Source: Cytophagales bacterium (lineage in GTDB: Bacteria; Bacteroidota; Bacteroidia; Cytophagales; Microscillaceae). Taken from it: a DNA stretch of 64,000 nucleotides. Made by a program: the position numbers and the translations under genes. The notes below the pieces were generated by a model that saw only the letters and a list, made by a program, of their open reading frames with translations, made no database searches and was not told the origin of the DNA. The stretch is taken from positions 1-64,000 of the forward strand of contig JAAFJG010000008.1 in assembly GCA_013298075.1 (NCBI GenBank), read 5' to 3'. This document shows positions 35,401 through 44,662 of the stretch, piece by piece. Position 1 is the stretch's first letter. Each line of letters opens with the position of its first letter.

Positions 35401-35545
35401 TAATAACGTTTGTGTCTGCTATATCTGGATAAGCTTCGATTTTTAATTGAGTAAAACACCAATAACCAATCAACATCAAAAGAAAACTTGTGATGATAAT
35501 TAGCCAACGTTGTGTCAATGAAAAATTAATCAGTAACTTTATCAT
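32411..35545 (-). CDS. CzcA/CusA-family RND efflux pump
   Basis: A 1044-residue inner-membrane proton-driven RND transporter of the heavy-metal efflux class, which moves metal cations out through an adaptor and an outer-membrane channel. The class features are the N-terminal TM1 followed by LKIEAYPDIAD, the TM4 motif D400-FGIIVD406-G that carries proton-relay Asp residues, and the long periplasmic loops. Length is normal for CusA/CzcA. The adaptor gene lies 40 nt upstream in the same operon. Which metal is pumped cannot be read with confidence from the sequence. Confidence 0.96.
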   Translation of the reverse strand: MIKLLINFSLTQRWLIIITSFLLMLIGYWCFTQLKIEAYPDIADTNVIIVAKYEGRAAEEVEQQVTVPIEKALQSTPNVLDKRSRTIFGLGVVQLTFRDGTDDYFARQQVLERLASLQLPDGVVPELAPLSTAVGEIFRYVVEAPPTFSPTQVRDLQDWVIKPFLLQTPGIADITTFGGPLKQFHILTSPDKLRRYNLTIGDIEKAVVINNQNTGGNSIERGGQGFAVRGLGMVKSEEDIENIVLKADGGVPIFIRDVASVEITPPPASGILGYSIPSKNINVNSGVEGIILLRRYENPSEALANLKQKIKELEENELPEGVKLRVMYDRSFLIDHSLETVAHTLFEGVSIVIILLVFFLGSVRSALVVALTIPFSLLFAFIMMKIAGIPANLLSLGAIDFGIIVDGACVMVEHLIRKYRQANQEERKKGIFHLTLHTAQEVSGEIFFSVTIIILAYMPILLMTRVEGKLFSPMALTLAFAVIGSLIGALTFIPVLISMIYKKSFEKAEKSIKTYKNFVLDFFDKWYGIILNITLKKTKLTVISGLVIVLLMIGTGAWIGSEFLPELDEGSIFLRGNFPSGITIKENVKHAPKIREIIGKFPQIDFIISQTGRNDEGTDPFPANRNEILVGLKDYHLWADTLPKKELVKMIRNDLEKAFPSIKFSSGQPIIDQVMEIVTGSAADLAISIIGNDLKMMRQKGDSIAKIVKNMTGSESVNIEQEGPQEQLAINIKRENAARFGINISDIENMIEAAIGGKAISVLYDETKKYDIIVRYLPEFRNNIDVIKTLLVTSPNGSQIPMAELANIHFIEGQTNIYRYNNKRMITVRTNIRGRDQVGFVKELEEKIAQQIKIPKGYNLVLGGQYENLKRAGGQLLFTIPLTIVTVFVFLYMFYQTITDTLITMTCILFALAGGITALLMRGYYFNVSGGVGFVSIFGISVMAGVVLVSEIKRHILCAKNDDLLHTIKEASKEQLRAELAILIVAIVGLVPAAISSGIGSDVQRPLATVIIGGLTSTLIFSPIIIPSLYLWVKRKQLLKELRD

Positions 35546-35585
35546 AGGTTTTTTGTCAAATTATTTTTTGAAAAACATGGTTATT

Positions 35586-36593
35586 TTAATATCCAAAAGA
35601 AAGTCCTTTTAATTGTAAAACACCTTCGATAGCAATTTCATCATCGTTACTCAACCCTTTCATAATCAATATTCTATCACCAATTTGTTGTCCGATTTGC
35701 ACTTCTTTTCTGATAAAAGTTTGTTTATTTTTTTTAAGAAAAACATAATCTTTTCCCTGCACAGTTATCAACGAATTTTTATTGATATTGATAAAATCTC
35801 CTTCGTTTAGTTCGAAAGAAACGCTGGCAAACATTCCTGCTTTTAACTTAAATAGTGCATTGGTTACTATAATTCTCAATCGAATCATTCGAGTTGTGTT
35901 ATCAACTACATCAGCAATATCTTCTATTTTTCCTCCAAATTTTTCATTAGGAAACGAGGCAAATTCGAGTTTACACTCAGCACCTTTTTGAATTTTTGTG
36001 ATTTGATTTTCGGGAATATGACAAATAATATACGCCATTCCAGCGGAAGTAAAATTAAGTTGGTCAGGATTAAATCCGTTTGATTTTAGTTTTACTTCAT
36101 GTTCTACAATGCTTGCTTTTTCATTGGCGAGATTTGTTTTTTCAACTGAAAGTGACATTTGTGCTTCTAATAAATCTTTGCCTGTTCCTGCTCCGTGTGT
36201 TAGCAAATCTTTTACTCTTTCCAATTCAATTTCTCTTTGTTTGATATTGATATTTTGAATTTGAGAAATATTGATTTGATGATGGGCAATATCGATATAA
36301 CTGCTTGTCAATTCAGGACTTTCGAACAATACCAAAACAGGTCTGTTGCCTTGTGTAGCGGGTACGGTAATTGCTCCCACACGCCCCAATGCGTGTAATT
36401 CTTTGCTAATGTCATCAGAATTAACTTTGTTTGTTTTAAAAAATTTAAAACTATCATCAGTTTTAAATTCGATAGTTATTCCGTCTGTACTGACTTCGGG
36501 TGGTTTGTTTTCAATAACTTTATTTTTTTCTTTGTGTGATGTGCAAGAAAAAATAAGCCCTAAAAGAATAGAAAAATAAATAAATAATTTCAT
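35586..36593 (-). CDS. RND efflux periplasmic adaptor lipoprotein (CzcB/CusB-like)
   Basis: A 335-residue membrane-fusion protein that links the RND pump to an outer-membrane channel. It has a lipobox (IFSC, C17), a helical hairpin (about 115-165, INISQIQNINIKQREIELER), a lipoyl/beta-barrel section (CKLEFASFPNEKFGGKIEDI), and the C-terminal membrane-proximal domain. It is the first gene of the two-gene operon. No TolC-type channel gene is present nearby, so the channel must be encoded elsewhere. A candidate promoter lies at 36635-36669. Confidence 0.94.
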   Translation of the reverse strand: MKLFIYFSILLGLIFSCTSHKEKNKVIENKPPEVSTDGITIEFKTDDSFKFFKTNKVNSDDISKELHALGRVGAITVPATQGNRPVLVLFESPELTSSYIDIAHHQINISQIQNINIKQREIELERVKDLLTHGAGTGKDLLEAQMSLSVEKTNLANEKASIVEHEVKLKSNGFNPDQLNFTSAGMAYIICHIPENQITKIQKGAECKLEFASFPNEKFGGKIEDIADVVDNTTRMIRLRIIVTNALFKLKAGMFASVSFELNEGDFININKNSLITVQGKDYVFLKKNKQTFIRKEVQIGQQIGDRILIMKGLSNDDEIAIEGVLQLKGLSFGY

Positions 36594-36634
36594 TGATTTT
36601 CAATTAAATATAATTAGTTTTTGATTAGTTTTTG

Positions 36635-36669
36635 CAAATATAAAGTTTAAATATCTCAATATTTGCAAA
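36635..36669 (-). promoter_or_regulatory. Promoter of the metal efflux operon
   Basis: Minus strand: TTTG (36669-36666), 23-nt spacer, TATATTTG (36642-36635), about 42 nt upstream of the adaptor start. Confidence 0.55.
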
Positions 36670-36918
36670 GTTATATATTTATTGATTGATAATGAATAAA
36701 ATGGAAAAATAATAAAAGATTTTAGTTATTTTTACAATTTTGAGGAGGATAAAAAACAAAAAATAATCTTGACAAAAAAGGTAATAATTTTTGAAAAAAA
36801 ACTTTCTATTTTGACTAAGAATCGAAAAAGTAATAATGTAAACTTTTTATTTTATTTATTTTTGAGGTCTAAAAATGTTATAACTGCAAAAAATAGCTTA
36901 GTGATAACCAAACTAAAT

Positions 36919-37133
36919 GGTTCATGGGAAATTATTGCAGATATAATTCTGGTCTATATATGAATATCTTTTTATTTTAAAAATATAGAAAAATATCCAT
37001 TTGAGAAACATAAAAATTTTGGCTAAAGCCAAGAATTGAATTTTATATTAACCTCCAGATAAATCTGGAGGCAATTCAAAAAATACATTTCAAAAAAAAT
37101 TCATTTTCCGCACAAATTTCCCAAAAACGAACT
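36919..37133 (-). repeat. Three-hairpin element, copy 6 (reverse)
   Basis: Right end GGTTCATGGGAAATTATTGC starts at 36919, then hairpin 2 (TTGGCTAAAGCCAA, 37019-37032), hairpin 1 (37052-37071) and the left end near 37133. Hairpin 3 is eroded. It lies in the 36594-37309 gap, which otherwise holds only promoters. Confidence 0.88.
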
Positions 37134-37230
37134 AAATAATTAAAAAATACAATAATTCTAATTTTATATTTACTTTTTTTAGTGTTTACATTATTTAAAA
37201 TCTGATCCTTAAAAATAGATTTATAATTAA

Positions 37231-37265
37231 TTTGATATAAAATAAATAAAAAAAATGTATATTTG
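37231..37265 (+). promoter_or_regulatory. Promoter of the alcohol dehydrogenase gene
   Basis: TTTG (37231-37234), 23-nt spacer, TATATTTG (37258-37265), 44 nt before the start codon. Confidence 0.6.
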
Positions 37266-37309
37266 CACTCATAAATATTAACTTTTTCTCATAAAAAGAC
37301 TTTAAAAAA

Positions 37310-38446
37310 ATGCAAGATTTTGTATCATATAATCCTACCAAACTTATTTTTGGTAAAAATACCCTCGAAAAATTAGGAAAAGAAGCCTTAAATTACGGTA
37401 AAAATGCCTTAATTTTAATCGGAAAAGGCTCTGTAAAAAAAAATGGTGTCTTAGATACCGTTACAAAACAACTCACGCAAAACAATATTTCTTTCGAAAT
37501 TTTTGAGGGAATAAAATCAAATCCTATTTATGAAGACGCGGATAGTGCAGTAACTCACGCAAAAAAAATGAAAGCTGATATGGTGATTGCAGTAGGTGGT
37601 GGCTCTGTTTTAGATACTGCAAAAGCGGTTTGTGCAGGCGTATATAGCGATCATTCTGTTTGGGAATTTTATACGCATACCAAAAGTCCTGTCAATGCGT
37701 TACCTTTATTGACCGTTTTGACGTTGGCAGCCACAGGCTCAGAAATGAATTATTATACCGTGATTCAAAATGATACAACCAAAGAAAAACTTGCTTTTGG
37801 CTCGCCTTTGGTTGCGCCCAAAGTATCATTTTTGAATCCTGAATTTACGTATTCTGTGGACAAATATTATACTTCTTGTGGAGTAGTTGATTTAATTTCT
37901 CATTGTTTGGAGGCTTATTTTGATACTTCGAGTTCACCTTTGAGTGATGCTATTGTAGCGGATATTATTCGATTGGCAATGGATTATGGTAAAAAAATAA
38001 TCGACAATCCAAATGATTATGAAACGAGAGCAAACATTATGTGGTTGGCTACTACGGCTTTGAATGGCAGTTTATCGGCAGGAAAAAGAGGTGGAGATTG
38101 GGGGGTTCATCAATTAGAACACGGATTAAGTGCTTTATTTGATATTGCTCACGGAGCTGGTTTGGCGATTGTTTATCCTGCTTGGCTCAAACATTATCAC
38201 CCACAAATCAAAGATAAATTAAAGTTTTTAGCAAAATATGTTTTAGGTGATGATAAAGCAGATTTTATTGAAGTGTTAGAATATTTTTATGGAAAAATAG
38301 GCGTGCCAATTCGTTTGAAACAAGCAAATATCGATGAAAATGAATATGAAAATATTATGAGTAATTGGCAGAAAAATAAAGCAAGCGGTTATTTTTTCAA
38401 AATGACTACTCAAGATTACAAAGGAATTTTAAGTTTAATGAAATAA
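37310..38446 (+). CDS. Iron-containing (YqhD/BdhA-type) alcohol dehydrogenase
   Basis: A 378-residue NAD(P)-dependent dehydrogenase of the group III iron/zinc family, which reduces aldehydes to alcohols in the cytoplasm. The nucleotide-binding GGGSVLDTAKA is present, and the metal ligands are D194, H198 (VDLISH), H267 (VHQLEH) and H281 (IAHGAG). The GGDWGVHQLEHGLS stretch is typical of the YqhD/BdhA butanol dehydrogenase branch. It is a single-gene unit with a good promoter; a repeat element follows. Confidence 0.95.
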   Translation: MQDFVSYNPTKLIFGKNTLEKLGKEALNYGKNALILIGKGSVKKNGVLDTVTKQLTQNNISFEIFEGIKSNPIYEDADSAVTHAKKMKADMVIAVGGGSVLDTAKAVCAGVYSDHSVWEFYTHTKSPVNALPLLTVLTLAATGSEMNYYTVIQNDTTKEKLAFGSPLVAPKVSFLNPEFTYSVDKYYTSCGVVDLISHCLEAYFDTSSSPLSDAIVADIIRLAMDYGKKIIDNPNDYETRANIMWLATTALNGSLSAGKRGGDWGVHQLEHGLSALFDIAHGAGLAIVYPAWLKHYHPQIKDKLKFLAKYVLGDDKADFIEVLEYFYGKIGVPIRLKQANIDENEYENIMSNWQKNKASGYFFKMTTQDYKGILSLMK

Positions 38447-38454
38447 AATATTTC

Positions 38455-38650
38455 CTTTTGAAATATAGAAAAATATACTGTATTTTTTGAATTACCTCCA
38501 GATTTATCTGGAGGATAATAAAACATTCAATCGTTGGCTATAGCCGAAAATCTCTGTGTTTTTCAAATTGATATTTTTCTATATTTTTTTAAATAAATGG
38601 CTATTTATAATAGAATAAAATTAACTCCGCAATAATTTTCAATGAACCAA
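38455..38650 (+). repeat. Three-hairpin element, copy 7
   Basis: Hairpin 1 intact at 38495-38514, hairpin 2 with compensating changes (TTGGCTATAGCCGAA, from 38534), hairpin 3 decayed, right end CAATAATTTTCAATGAACC near 38630-38648. It accounts for about half of the 38447-38838 gap. Confidence 0.87.
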
Positions 38651-38766
38651 AACTTTCAAAAATTGTATCATAATTTAGTCCTGATAAAAGATTTTTTTCT
38701 CTACAAAATTGTCAAACAACCATTTTTTTATGCCTATCATTTTTTTTTAAAATTTATTCTTAAAAA

Positions 38767-38798
38767 TTTGCTAAATGTTTATTTTTTACGTATCTTTG
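38767..38798 (+). promoter_or_regulatory. Promoter of the 144-residue gene
   Basis: TTTG (38767-38770), 20-nt spacer, TATCTTTG (38791-38798), 40 nt before the start codon: full consensus. Confidence 0.65.
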
Positions 38799-38838
38799 TG
38801 AAGAAATTATAAGTAAAAAAAATAAATATCCTGCAAAT

Positions 38839-39273
38839 ATGAAAGCACGTTTTTCTGTTAAACAATTAGGTAAAAAAAGACCTTTTATTGATGCCAAAGA
38901 AATCGAGATTGACATCAATCAAAATGAAGAATATCAACTCAAAGACCTGCTCACGCAAGTAGTGATACAACAAGTAACGGAATTTAACCAAAAAATAGAT
39001 GACCACGCCAATAATAAATCTTTGTTTACTTTTTTTCAAGAAAATGAAATTGAAAATGAAGCACAAACAGGACGTGTGCGTTTTGGTGATATTTTTAATA
39101 ATAAAAAAGCAAACCCTGAAAAAGCAATAGAAACCGTTTTGTGGGCTTTTTTTGATGGTTTGATTGCGGTTTTTATTGATGATGTTCAAATTGAAAAATT
39201 AGAAAATCCTATCATGCTCAAAGAAAATTCTTTGATTACTTTTGTTAGACTTACTTTTTTGGTGGGAATATAA
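38839..39273 (+). CDS. Hypothetical protein upstream of the DUF4132 gene
   Basis: A 144-residue cytoplasmic protein, acidic and without signal peptide or membrane helix. A helical middle section (LLTQVVIQQVTEFNQKIDDH) precedes the RVRFGDIFNNKKANPEKAIE stretch, and the C-terminal half is mostly strands (DGLIAVFIDDVQIEKLENPIML ... LITFVRLTFLVGI). It sits 111 nt upstream of the DUF4132 gene, with a repeat in the gap, and has a consensus promoter; the pair probably works together. No family name is known to me. Confidence 0.78.
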   Translation: MKARFSVKQLGKKRPFIDAKEIEIDINQNEEYQLKDLLTQVVIQQVTEFNQKIDDHANNKSLFTFFQENEIENEAQTGRVRFGDIFNNKKANPEKAIETVLWAFFDGLIAVFIDDVQIEKLENPIMLKENSLITFVRLTFLVGI

Positions 39274-39301
39274 AGAATTAAAAAAACATTAAAAAATTCA
39301 G

Positions 39302-39350
39302 AAAAAATCCGTTTTAATCCGTAAAATCCGCGTTATCCGCGTGCTAAAAT
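39302..39350 (+). repeat. AACACGGAT-family repeat, one arm
   Basis: AATCCGCGTTATCCGCGTGC and flanks match the right arm of the palindrome at 7880-7957. It lies just upstream of the DUF4132 gene. Confidence 0.75.
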
Positions 39351-39384
39351 CTTTGTCATAAAACTTTTATAAACAAAAACAAAC

Positions 39385-42300
39385 ATGGAAAATATCCAAG
39401 AATTTCTTAAAACAAAAATAAAAAAAGACACTTATTTAAGTGATTTTTGCAAAGAATTACAAGCATTTGAAAGTGCAAAAAATTATACTATATTATCTGA
39501 AAAAAGTGTAATGTTTGGGCTTTTATTGCTCAATGGCATACCCGAACTTTTTGAATATGCACACCAAAAAAATGCAAATGTACAAATACAAAAAGACACA
39601 AAACGCTACAAAAAATTATTAGAATTGTTGGAAATTAAGGTAGAAAGTGAAGGAAAAAGTGAAGTGATTTCTGGGCAAGTTCCTCCAAAAAAATGGGGTG
39701 AATTTAATGATTTTTGGATATATTTTTTTGGAAAAGAAATTACAAAATATATCGTGGGCGCATGCGAATTGGTGGAAAAAGCACCTTATCAAACTGGGTA
39801 TTATCGCAGGTCTTTTACCGCTCCAAATATGTCTGAATTGTGTTTTTTAAGGCAATTATATTTTTTAAATTCCCTCATGCACGATTTGAGATATAATTTT
39901 ACTTTGACCGAATATGTCTTATATGAATATCAAATATCGCTTTATTATTCGCCTATTGACTATATTTGGGCAAGCGCTATCAACGAAGAAGGCAAAGATT
40001 TTGATAAAAATTTTTATGATTTGATGCTTGATATTATGTATAATCGCCATGATACAGCCAAACCAAGTAGAAAAAATATCAAAGCCATGTTACTCTCGCA
40101 CAAGCCCGAAGCGTGGGAAGGCGTAGTAAAATTATTGCTCGCAGCACAAAGACAAGAAGGACTTAGACAAACGATTTTGGAGTGTTTGGACGAAACAAAT
40201 ATAGGAGCAATGAAAGCCCTTATAAAAGTAATTTTAGATGAAAAACTTACACGATTTTCTTCTGTGGTGCGTGCCTTAGATGTGTGGGCAGGATTGGGTT
40301 GGGAGGCACAAAAAGAAAGTACGATTATTCGTTTTATGGAACTTGGACAGCGATTTTTAGAAAATCCTACCCAAATATCAGAAGGAATCAAAAGCAAAGA
40401 TAATGCAGAAGTTTATATGGCTTTGTGGGCGCAAGGCATATATGACGTAGAAAAATGTTATCCTTTACTTGATGAACTTTTGGCGGGAGATGACCACGAA
40501 AAAATGCTTTTGGCGTTATATTTTGTGAGTTTATTAGGTTTGCCAAAAGCAAATTTGCACTATTTTGAAAAGGTATTAAAACGCCCTGATGCCATAGAAG
40601 ATTTGGCGGTATTGTCGCAAGTTTTAAATATATTTTCTATAACAGAAGGAGATTATAACAAATCACAAAGGTTTGAATTGTTTGATATTTTGGAAAAAAC
40701 ATTGCCCAATGTACCTGAAAAAGAGAAAAAATTTGAAGGAAAAGTATTTTCTTGGCTTAATTTTTCTATTCAAAAATCAAGCGTTTTAAGTACAATGATT
40801 TTCTTTATTGATTTTAAAAATGAAGAAGAATGGGATAAAATTATGCCTTATTTTGAAAAGGGAGATGCAAATATTAGAATGCAAATCACAAGTTTAATCC
40901 TACCTTTTGAACATTATTATACTTATGATAATAGCAAACTAAAACCTATTACCAAAAAACAAAGAGATTTTGCGTTAAATGTGCTAAAAGACCGTTCTAC
41001 AAATGTGCGTGATTTGGCTATGAGAGTGCTTGTGGAAGCGGATATTAGCGTGGAAGAGATACCTATTTTTATTGAAATGCTCACCAAAAAAAACACCGAA
41101 GTACGCAAAACTGTCATTGCTTTATTTTTGAAATTTGATAAAAATACGCTCATGGATACTATCCAAAAATTGTTGATGGCAAATACAGAACAACGATTGG
41201 CGGGTTTGGATTTATTGATTAAAACAAAAGAAGATAATTTATTAGATAATATTTGGATACAAAAAACAACCGAAAGTTTTGTAAATAATCCAAAAACGAC
41301 ACAACAAGAATTATTGATTGCAGATAAATTGCTCAATAAAGACGTTGATGTATTGTCTTTTAAACAAGAAAATGGTTTTGGTTTATTTGACCCAACTATT
41401 ATCACACTTGAACAAAAACCAAGCATTTTGACTGATGGTTTGTATATGACGTTGACCAAAAATAATGCCTTTGGATTGAGCCAATCTCCCGAAAAAATTA
41501 ACGACGCATTAAAAGAATTGCAAACATTATTTATAAAATATAAAGATTATGAATATGAATGTGAATATTGGAACAAAACAAAAGGAGCAGTGTTGTTAGG
41601 TAATGAATTTTCTTCTGCTAAATATGATATTTCAAATTTATCTAATGAAGAAATTTTTGCCAATTATCCTTTACACGAAGTTTGGCAAAAATGGGCAGAA
41701 GACCACAAACTTACGCCTTTGGATATAATGCTTATCAATTTAGGGGCAAATTTTTCTTCAGATGAAGGAGAAGTTGAGGAGGAGAAAGAAGAAGAAATTG
41801 AAAATGAAGAATACGAGCAAGAAGAAGTTGAGGACGAAATACCCAATAATAACAATGGCACACACACACAAGAAGAAGCGAATGAATGGATGTCAGGTTT
41901 AGATGAAAGCCTAAAAAAACATATTTTTATAGCAAAATTTCCTACAAACATTACAGGAAATAGATGTTATAATCCTGCAAAAACAATTTTACGGATTTTG
42001 CCTTATAAATTTCAATATCCCAAAAATGAACAATTATCGTTTTTAGAAGGATTTTTAAGGTTTTTGTATAACCAAATTTCAGAAGAAGATTTGAATAAAT
42101 ACATCAAAGTTAAAAATATGTATTGGTATGGCAGTGAAATGACTTGGCGAGATGCGTCTTCTGTTAATACTGTGTATCAAGCGTATATGCAAAGTGTAAA
42201 TGAAATAGAACAACAAGAAAATAGTGATGATGATACTTATTTTAAAGCACTTTGGAATTTGGAAAAATGGCGTTTTCAAACTATGCCCAAACAACATACT

Positions 42301-44550
42301 CGTTTAGAATATTACAAACCAAATCTTACATATTATATAAAGGCTTTTGGTTTGAAATTGATAGAAAAAAATGAATTGTTGTCTGTGCTTATGACTGATG
42401 ATGGCATACGCCAAATCACACACGTACCCAAAAAAGAAGAGGATTTTAGCCTTGTTAAAAAATATCCTTTTTTAATGGAATTTGTGGAACTTTGCAGAAA
42501 TCGTATTTTGGAAATTGAACTCAAAAGAAGCAATGTTGATACCGCTGTAACGCATTTGGCACAATGTCTTTCGTCTATATATGGCATGGATTATTTGATG
42601 CAAATTATTGTCGGATTGGGCAGTGATAAAAATATTATTACTACTTATGGTTGTAGTTATTTGCTCAAAAGATGTTTTGCACTTCCAACCGAAACACAAG
42701 AAGATTTTAACCAAAAAATAAAAATGATTAAAGTTTCTACCAAAAGACTCGTAGAAATTGCTTTGTTTTCTCCTTATTGGACAAAATTTATCGAAAATTA
42801 TTTGGATTGGAAAAACATGGAAAGTGCGGTTTGGTGGTTGCACGCCCATACAAATGGCTATCATTCTGCAGAAACTGAAACCGAAATCGCCAAATATTCT
42901 AAGGTTGAAATCACAGAATTTAAAGATGGTGCGGTAGATACAAAATGGTTTCAAGAAATATATGATAGTTTGGGAGCGAATAATTGGAAATTGATGTATG
43001 ATGGTGCAAAATATATTTCTGATGGCAATGGACACACAAGAGCAAAACTCTATGCTGATGTGATTTTGGGTCATCTTTCTCTGGACGAAATTCACAAAAG
43101 AGTAATGGACAAACGCAATCAAGATTATTTAAGAGTGTATGGATTGGTGGCTTTGGACACAAAAAATGCGGATAAAGATGTATTAAATCGCTATCAATAT
43201 TTGCAAAAATTCAAAAAAGAAAGCAAACAATTTGGGGCGCAACGACAAGCAAGCGAAGGTTTGGCGGTCAAAATTTCTATGGATAATTTGGCTCGTACCG
43301 CAGGTTTTCCTGACCCAATGCGATTGACTTGGGCAATGGAAACAGAGGAAGCAATAGACATTATCAACAAAGCAAAAGCGTTGGAATTTGGCGAAATTAC
43401 GGTTAGTTTGGTGATAGATGAATATGGACAATCTTCTTTGGAAACGTTTAAAGCAGGAAAACCACTCAAATCAATCCCTGCAAATTTAATTAAAAATGAA
43501 AAAATAATTGAACTCAAAGAATTTAACAAAACTTTACAAGACCAATACAAACGCACACGCAAAAGTTTGGAAATGGCGATGATTGATGGCGATGAATTTA
43601 CGATAAAAGAAATAGAAAATTTGATGCGACATCCTGTAGTTTCGCCCATGTTGAAAAAATTGGTGTTAAAATCTGATAATCAAATTGGTTTTTGGCAAGA
43701 AGGCAAACTTGTATCTGCGAATGGCAAAGAAAATTTACCTAAAAAAAGCGTTCAAATTGCCCATTGTACTGATTTATTTGCAAGCAAAGAATGGGGAAGT
43801 TATCAAAAACATTGTTTTGAAAAAGAAATCAAACAACCTTTCAAACAAATTTTTAGGGAATTATACACGCCTACAACCGAAGAATTGAAAGAAAATGCAG
43901 TTTCAAGACGTTATGCAGGACACCAAGTACAACCACAAAAAACGGTTGCATTATTAAAATCGCAAGGTTGGACAGTCAATTATGATGAAGGCTTGCAAAA
44001 AGTATTTCACAAAGAGGGTTTTATTGCCAAAATATATGCGATGGCAGATTGGTTTACGCCTTCTGATGTAGAAAGTCCTACGATTGAAACGGTGGAAATC
44101 ATCAATCGCAAGACGTGGCAAAATATGCCTTTTAATGAAATAAGTCCGCGCATTTTTTCGGAAATTATGCGAGATGTGGATTTGGTGGTAAGCGTGGCAC
44201 ACGTGGGAGATGTAGACCCTGAAATGAGTCAATCAAGCATAGAATTGCGTACTGTGATTGTGCAAGAAACTTTACGATTGTTCAAAATCACGAATGTAGA
44301 ACTCAAAGGCACACACGCCCTTATCAAAGGCACAAAAGGCGAATATTCGGTACATTTGGGAAGTGCGATTGCTCGCAAAATATTGGGTGTTACGTTGCAT
44401 ATATTGCCTGTTCATTCACAACACAGAGGCAAAATGTTTTTACCATTTTTGGACGAAGACCCACGCACTGCTGAATTGATTTCAAAAATTATCCTTTTGG
44501 CAAAAGATAATGAAATTCAAGATCCAACGATTTTGACGCAATTGGTGTAA
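39385..44550 (+). CDS. Giant DUF4132/DUF5724 protein
   Basis: A 1721-residue cytoplasmic protein. The N-terminal three quarters are helical, with HEAT-like sections (for example 520-600, STNVRDLAMRVLVEADISVEEIP) and a very acidic linker near 795-830 (EEEKEEEIENEEYEQEE). The C-terminal DUF4132 region (about 1395-1700) has LSLE-type helices, RRYAGHQVQPQKTVALLKSQGW, and the closing HLGSAIARKILGVTLHILP and RGKMFLPFLDEDPRTAE. Proteins of this kind (MolR/YehI-like) have been linked to metal or stress responses without a firm function. A small gene precedes it and a terminator follows. The frame is unbroken throughout. Confidence 0.9.
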   Translation: MENIQEFLKTKIKKDTYLSDFCKELQAFESAKNYTILSEKSVMFGLLLLNGIPELFEYAHQKNANVQIQKDTKRYKKLLELLEIKVESEGKSEVISGQVPPKKWGEFNDFWIYFFGKEITKYIVGACELVEKAPYQTGYYRRSFTAPNMSELCFLRQLYFLNSLMHDLRYNFTLTEYVLYEYQISLYYSPIDYIWASAINEEGKDFDKNFYDLMLDIMYNRHDTAKPSRKNIKAMLLSHKPEAWEGVVKLLLAAQRQEGLRQTILECLDETNIGAMKALIKVILDEKLTRFSSVVRALDVWAGLGWEAQKESTIIRFMELGQRFLENPTQISEGIKSKDNAEVYMALWAQGIYDVEKCYPLLDELLAGDDHEKMLLALYFVSLLGLPKANLHYFEKVLKRPDAIEDLAVLSQVLNIFSITEGDYNKSQRFELFDILEKTLPNVPEKEKKFEGKVFSWLNFSIQKSSVLSTMIFFIDFKNEEEWDKIMPYFEKGDANIRMQITSLILPFEHYYTYDNSKLKPITKKQRDFALNVLKDRSTNVRDLAMRVLVEADISVEEIPIFIEMLTKKNTEVRKTVIALFLKFDKNTLMDTIQKLLMANTEQRLAGLDLLIKTKEDNLLDNIWIQKTTESFVNNPKTTQQELLIADKLLNKDVDVLSFKQENGFGLFDPTIITLEQKPSILTDGLYMTLTKNNAFGLSQSPEKINDALKELQTLFIKYKDYEYECEYWNKTKGAVLLGNEFSSAKYDISNLSNEEIFANYPLHEVWQKWAEDHKLTPLDIMLINLGANFSSDEGEVEEEKEEEIENEEYEQEEVEDEIPNNNNGTHTQEEANEWMSGLDESLKKHIFIAKFPTNITGNRCYNPAKTILRILPYKFQYPKNEQLSFLEGFLRFLYNQISEEDLNKYIKVKNMYWYGSEMTWRDASSVNTVYQAYMQSVNEIEQQENSDDDTYFKALWNLEKWRFQTMPKQHTRLEYYKPNLTYYIKAFGLKLIEKNELLSVLMTDDGIRQITHVPKKEEDFSLVKKYPFLMEFVELCRNRILEIELKRSNVDTAVTHLAQCLSSIYGMDYLMQIIVGLGSDKNIITTYGCSYLLKRCFALPTETQEDFNQKIKMIKVSTKRLVEIALFSPYWTKFIENYLDWKNMESAVWWLHAHTNGYHSAETETEIAKYSKVEITEFKDGAVDTKWFQEIYDSLGANNWKLMYDGAKYISDGNGHTRAKLYADVILGHLSLDEIHKRVMDKRNQDYLRVYGLVALDTKNADKDVLNRYQYLQKFKKESKQFGAQRQASEGLAVKISMDNLARTAGFPDPMRLTWAMETEEAIDIINKAKALEFGEITVSLVIDEYGQSSLETFKAGKPLKSIPANLIKNEKIIELKEFNKTLQDQYKRTRKSLEMAMIDGDEFTIKEIENLMRHPVVSPMLKKLVLKSDNQIGFWQEGKLVSANGKENLPKKSVQIAHCTDLFASKEWGSYQKHCFEKEIKQPFKQIFRELYTPTTEELKENAVSRRYAGHQVQPQKTVALLKSQGWTVNYDEGLQKVFHKEGFIAKIYAMADWFTPSDVESPTIETVEIINRKTWQNMPFNEISPRIFSEIMRDVDLVVSVAHVGDVDPEMSQSSIELRTVIVQETLRLFKITNVELKGTHALIKGTKGEYSVHLGSAIARKILGVTLHILPVHSQHRGKMFLPFLDEDPRTAELISKIILLAKDNEIQDPTILTQLV

Positions 44551-44603
44551 AATTATTAGAAAAAAATTAGAAAAAAAATCAATTATCCCATTTAAAAATA
44601 CAC

Positions 44604-44645
44604 AAAAAAAAGCCTTTTTATCAAAAAAATAAAAAGGCTTTTTTT
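44604..44645. terminator. Bidirectional terminator between convergent genes
   Basis: AAAAAAAAGCCTTTTT pairs with AAAAAGGCTTTTTTT; it serves both the DUF4132 gene and the converging ligase gene. Confidence 0.87.
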
Positions 44646-44662
44646 ATGAAATAAAACAAATA

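Noticed and set aside
32475-35432. Several plus-strand frames opposite the RND pump gene
   Set aside because: Antisense shadows of a clearly conserved transporter; compositions are Ser/Ile/Lys-rich and show no domains.
36769-36963. A 64-codon frame starting at TTG, with a C-terminal part (NGSWEIIADII) reminiscent of the small protein at 11117
   Set aside because: Its 3' half lies in the right end of the three-hairpin element (from 36919), which explains the sequence; there is no promoter or conserved start.
42472-43649. Long minus-strand frames opposite the DUF4132 gene (216 and 151 codons)
   Set aside because: They are antisense shadows of a well-supported gene, without their own promoter or domain signal.
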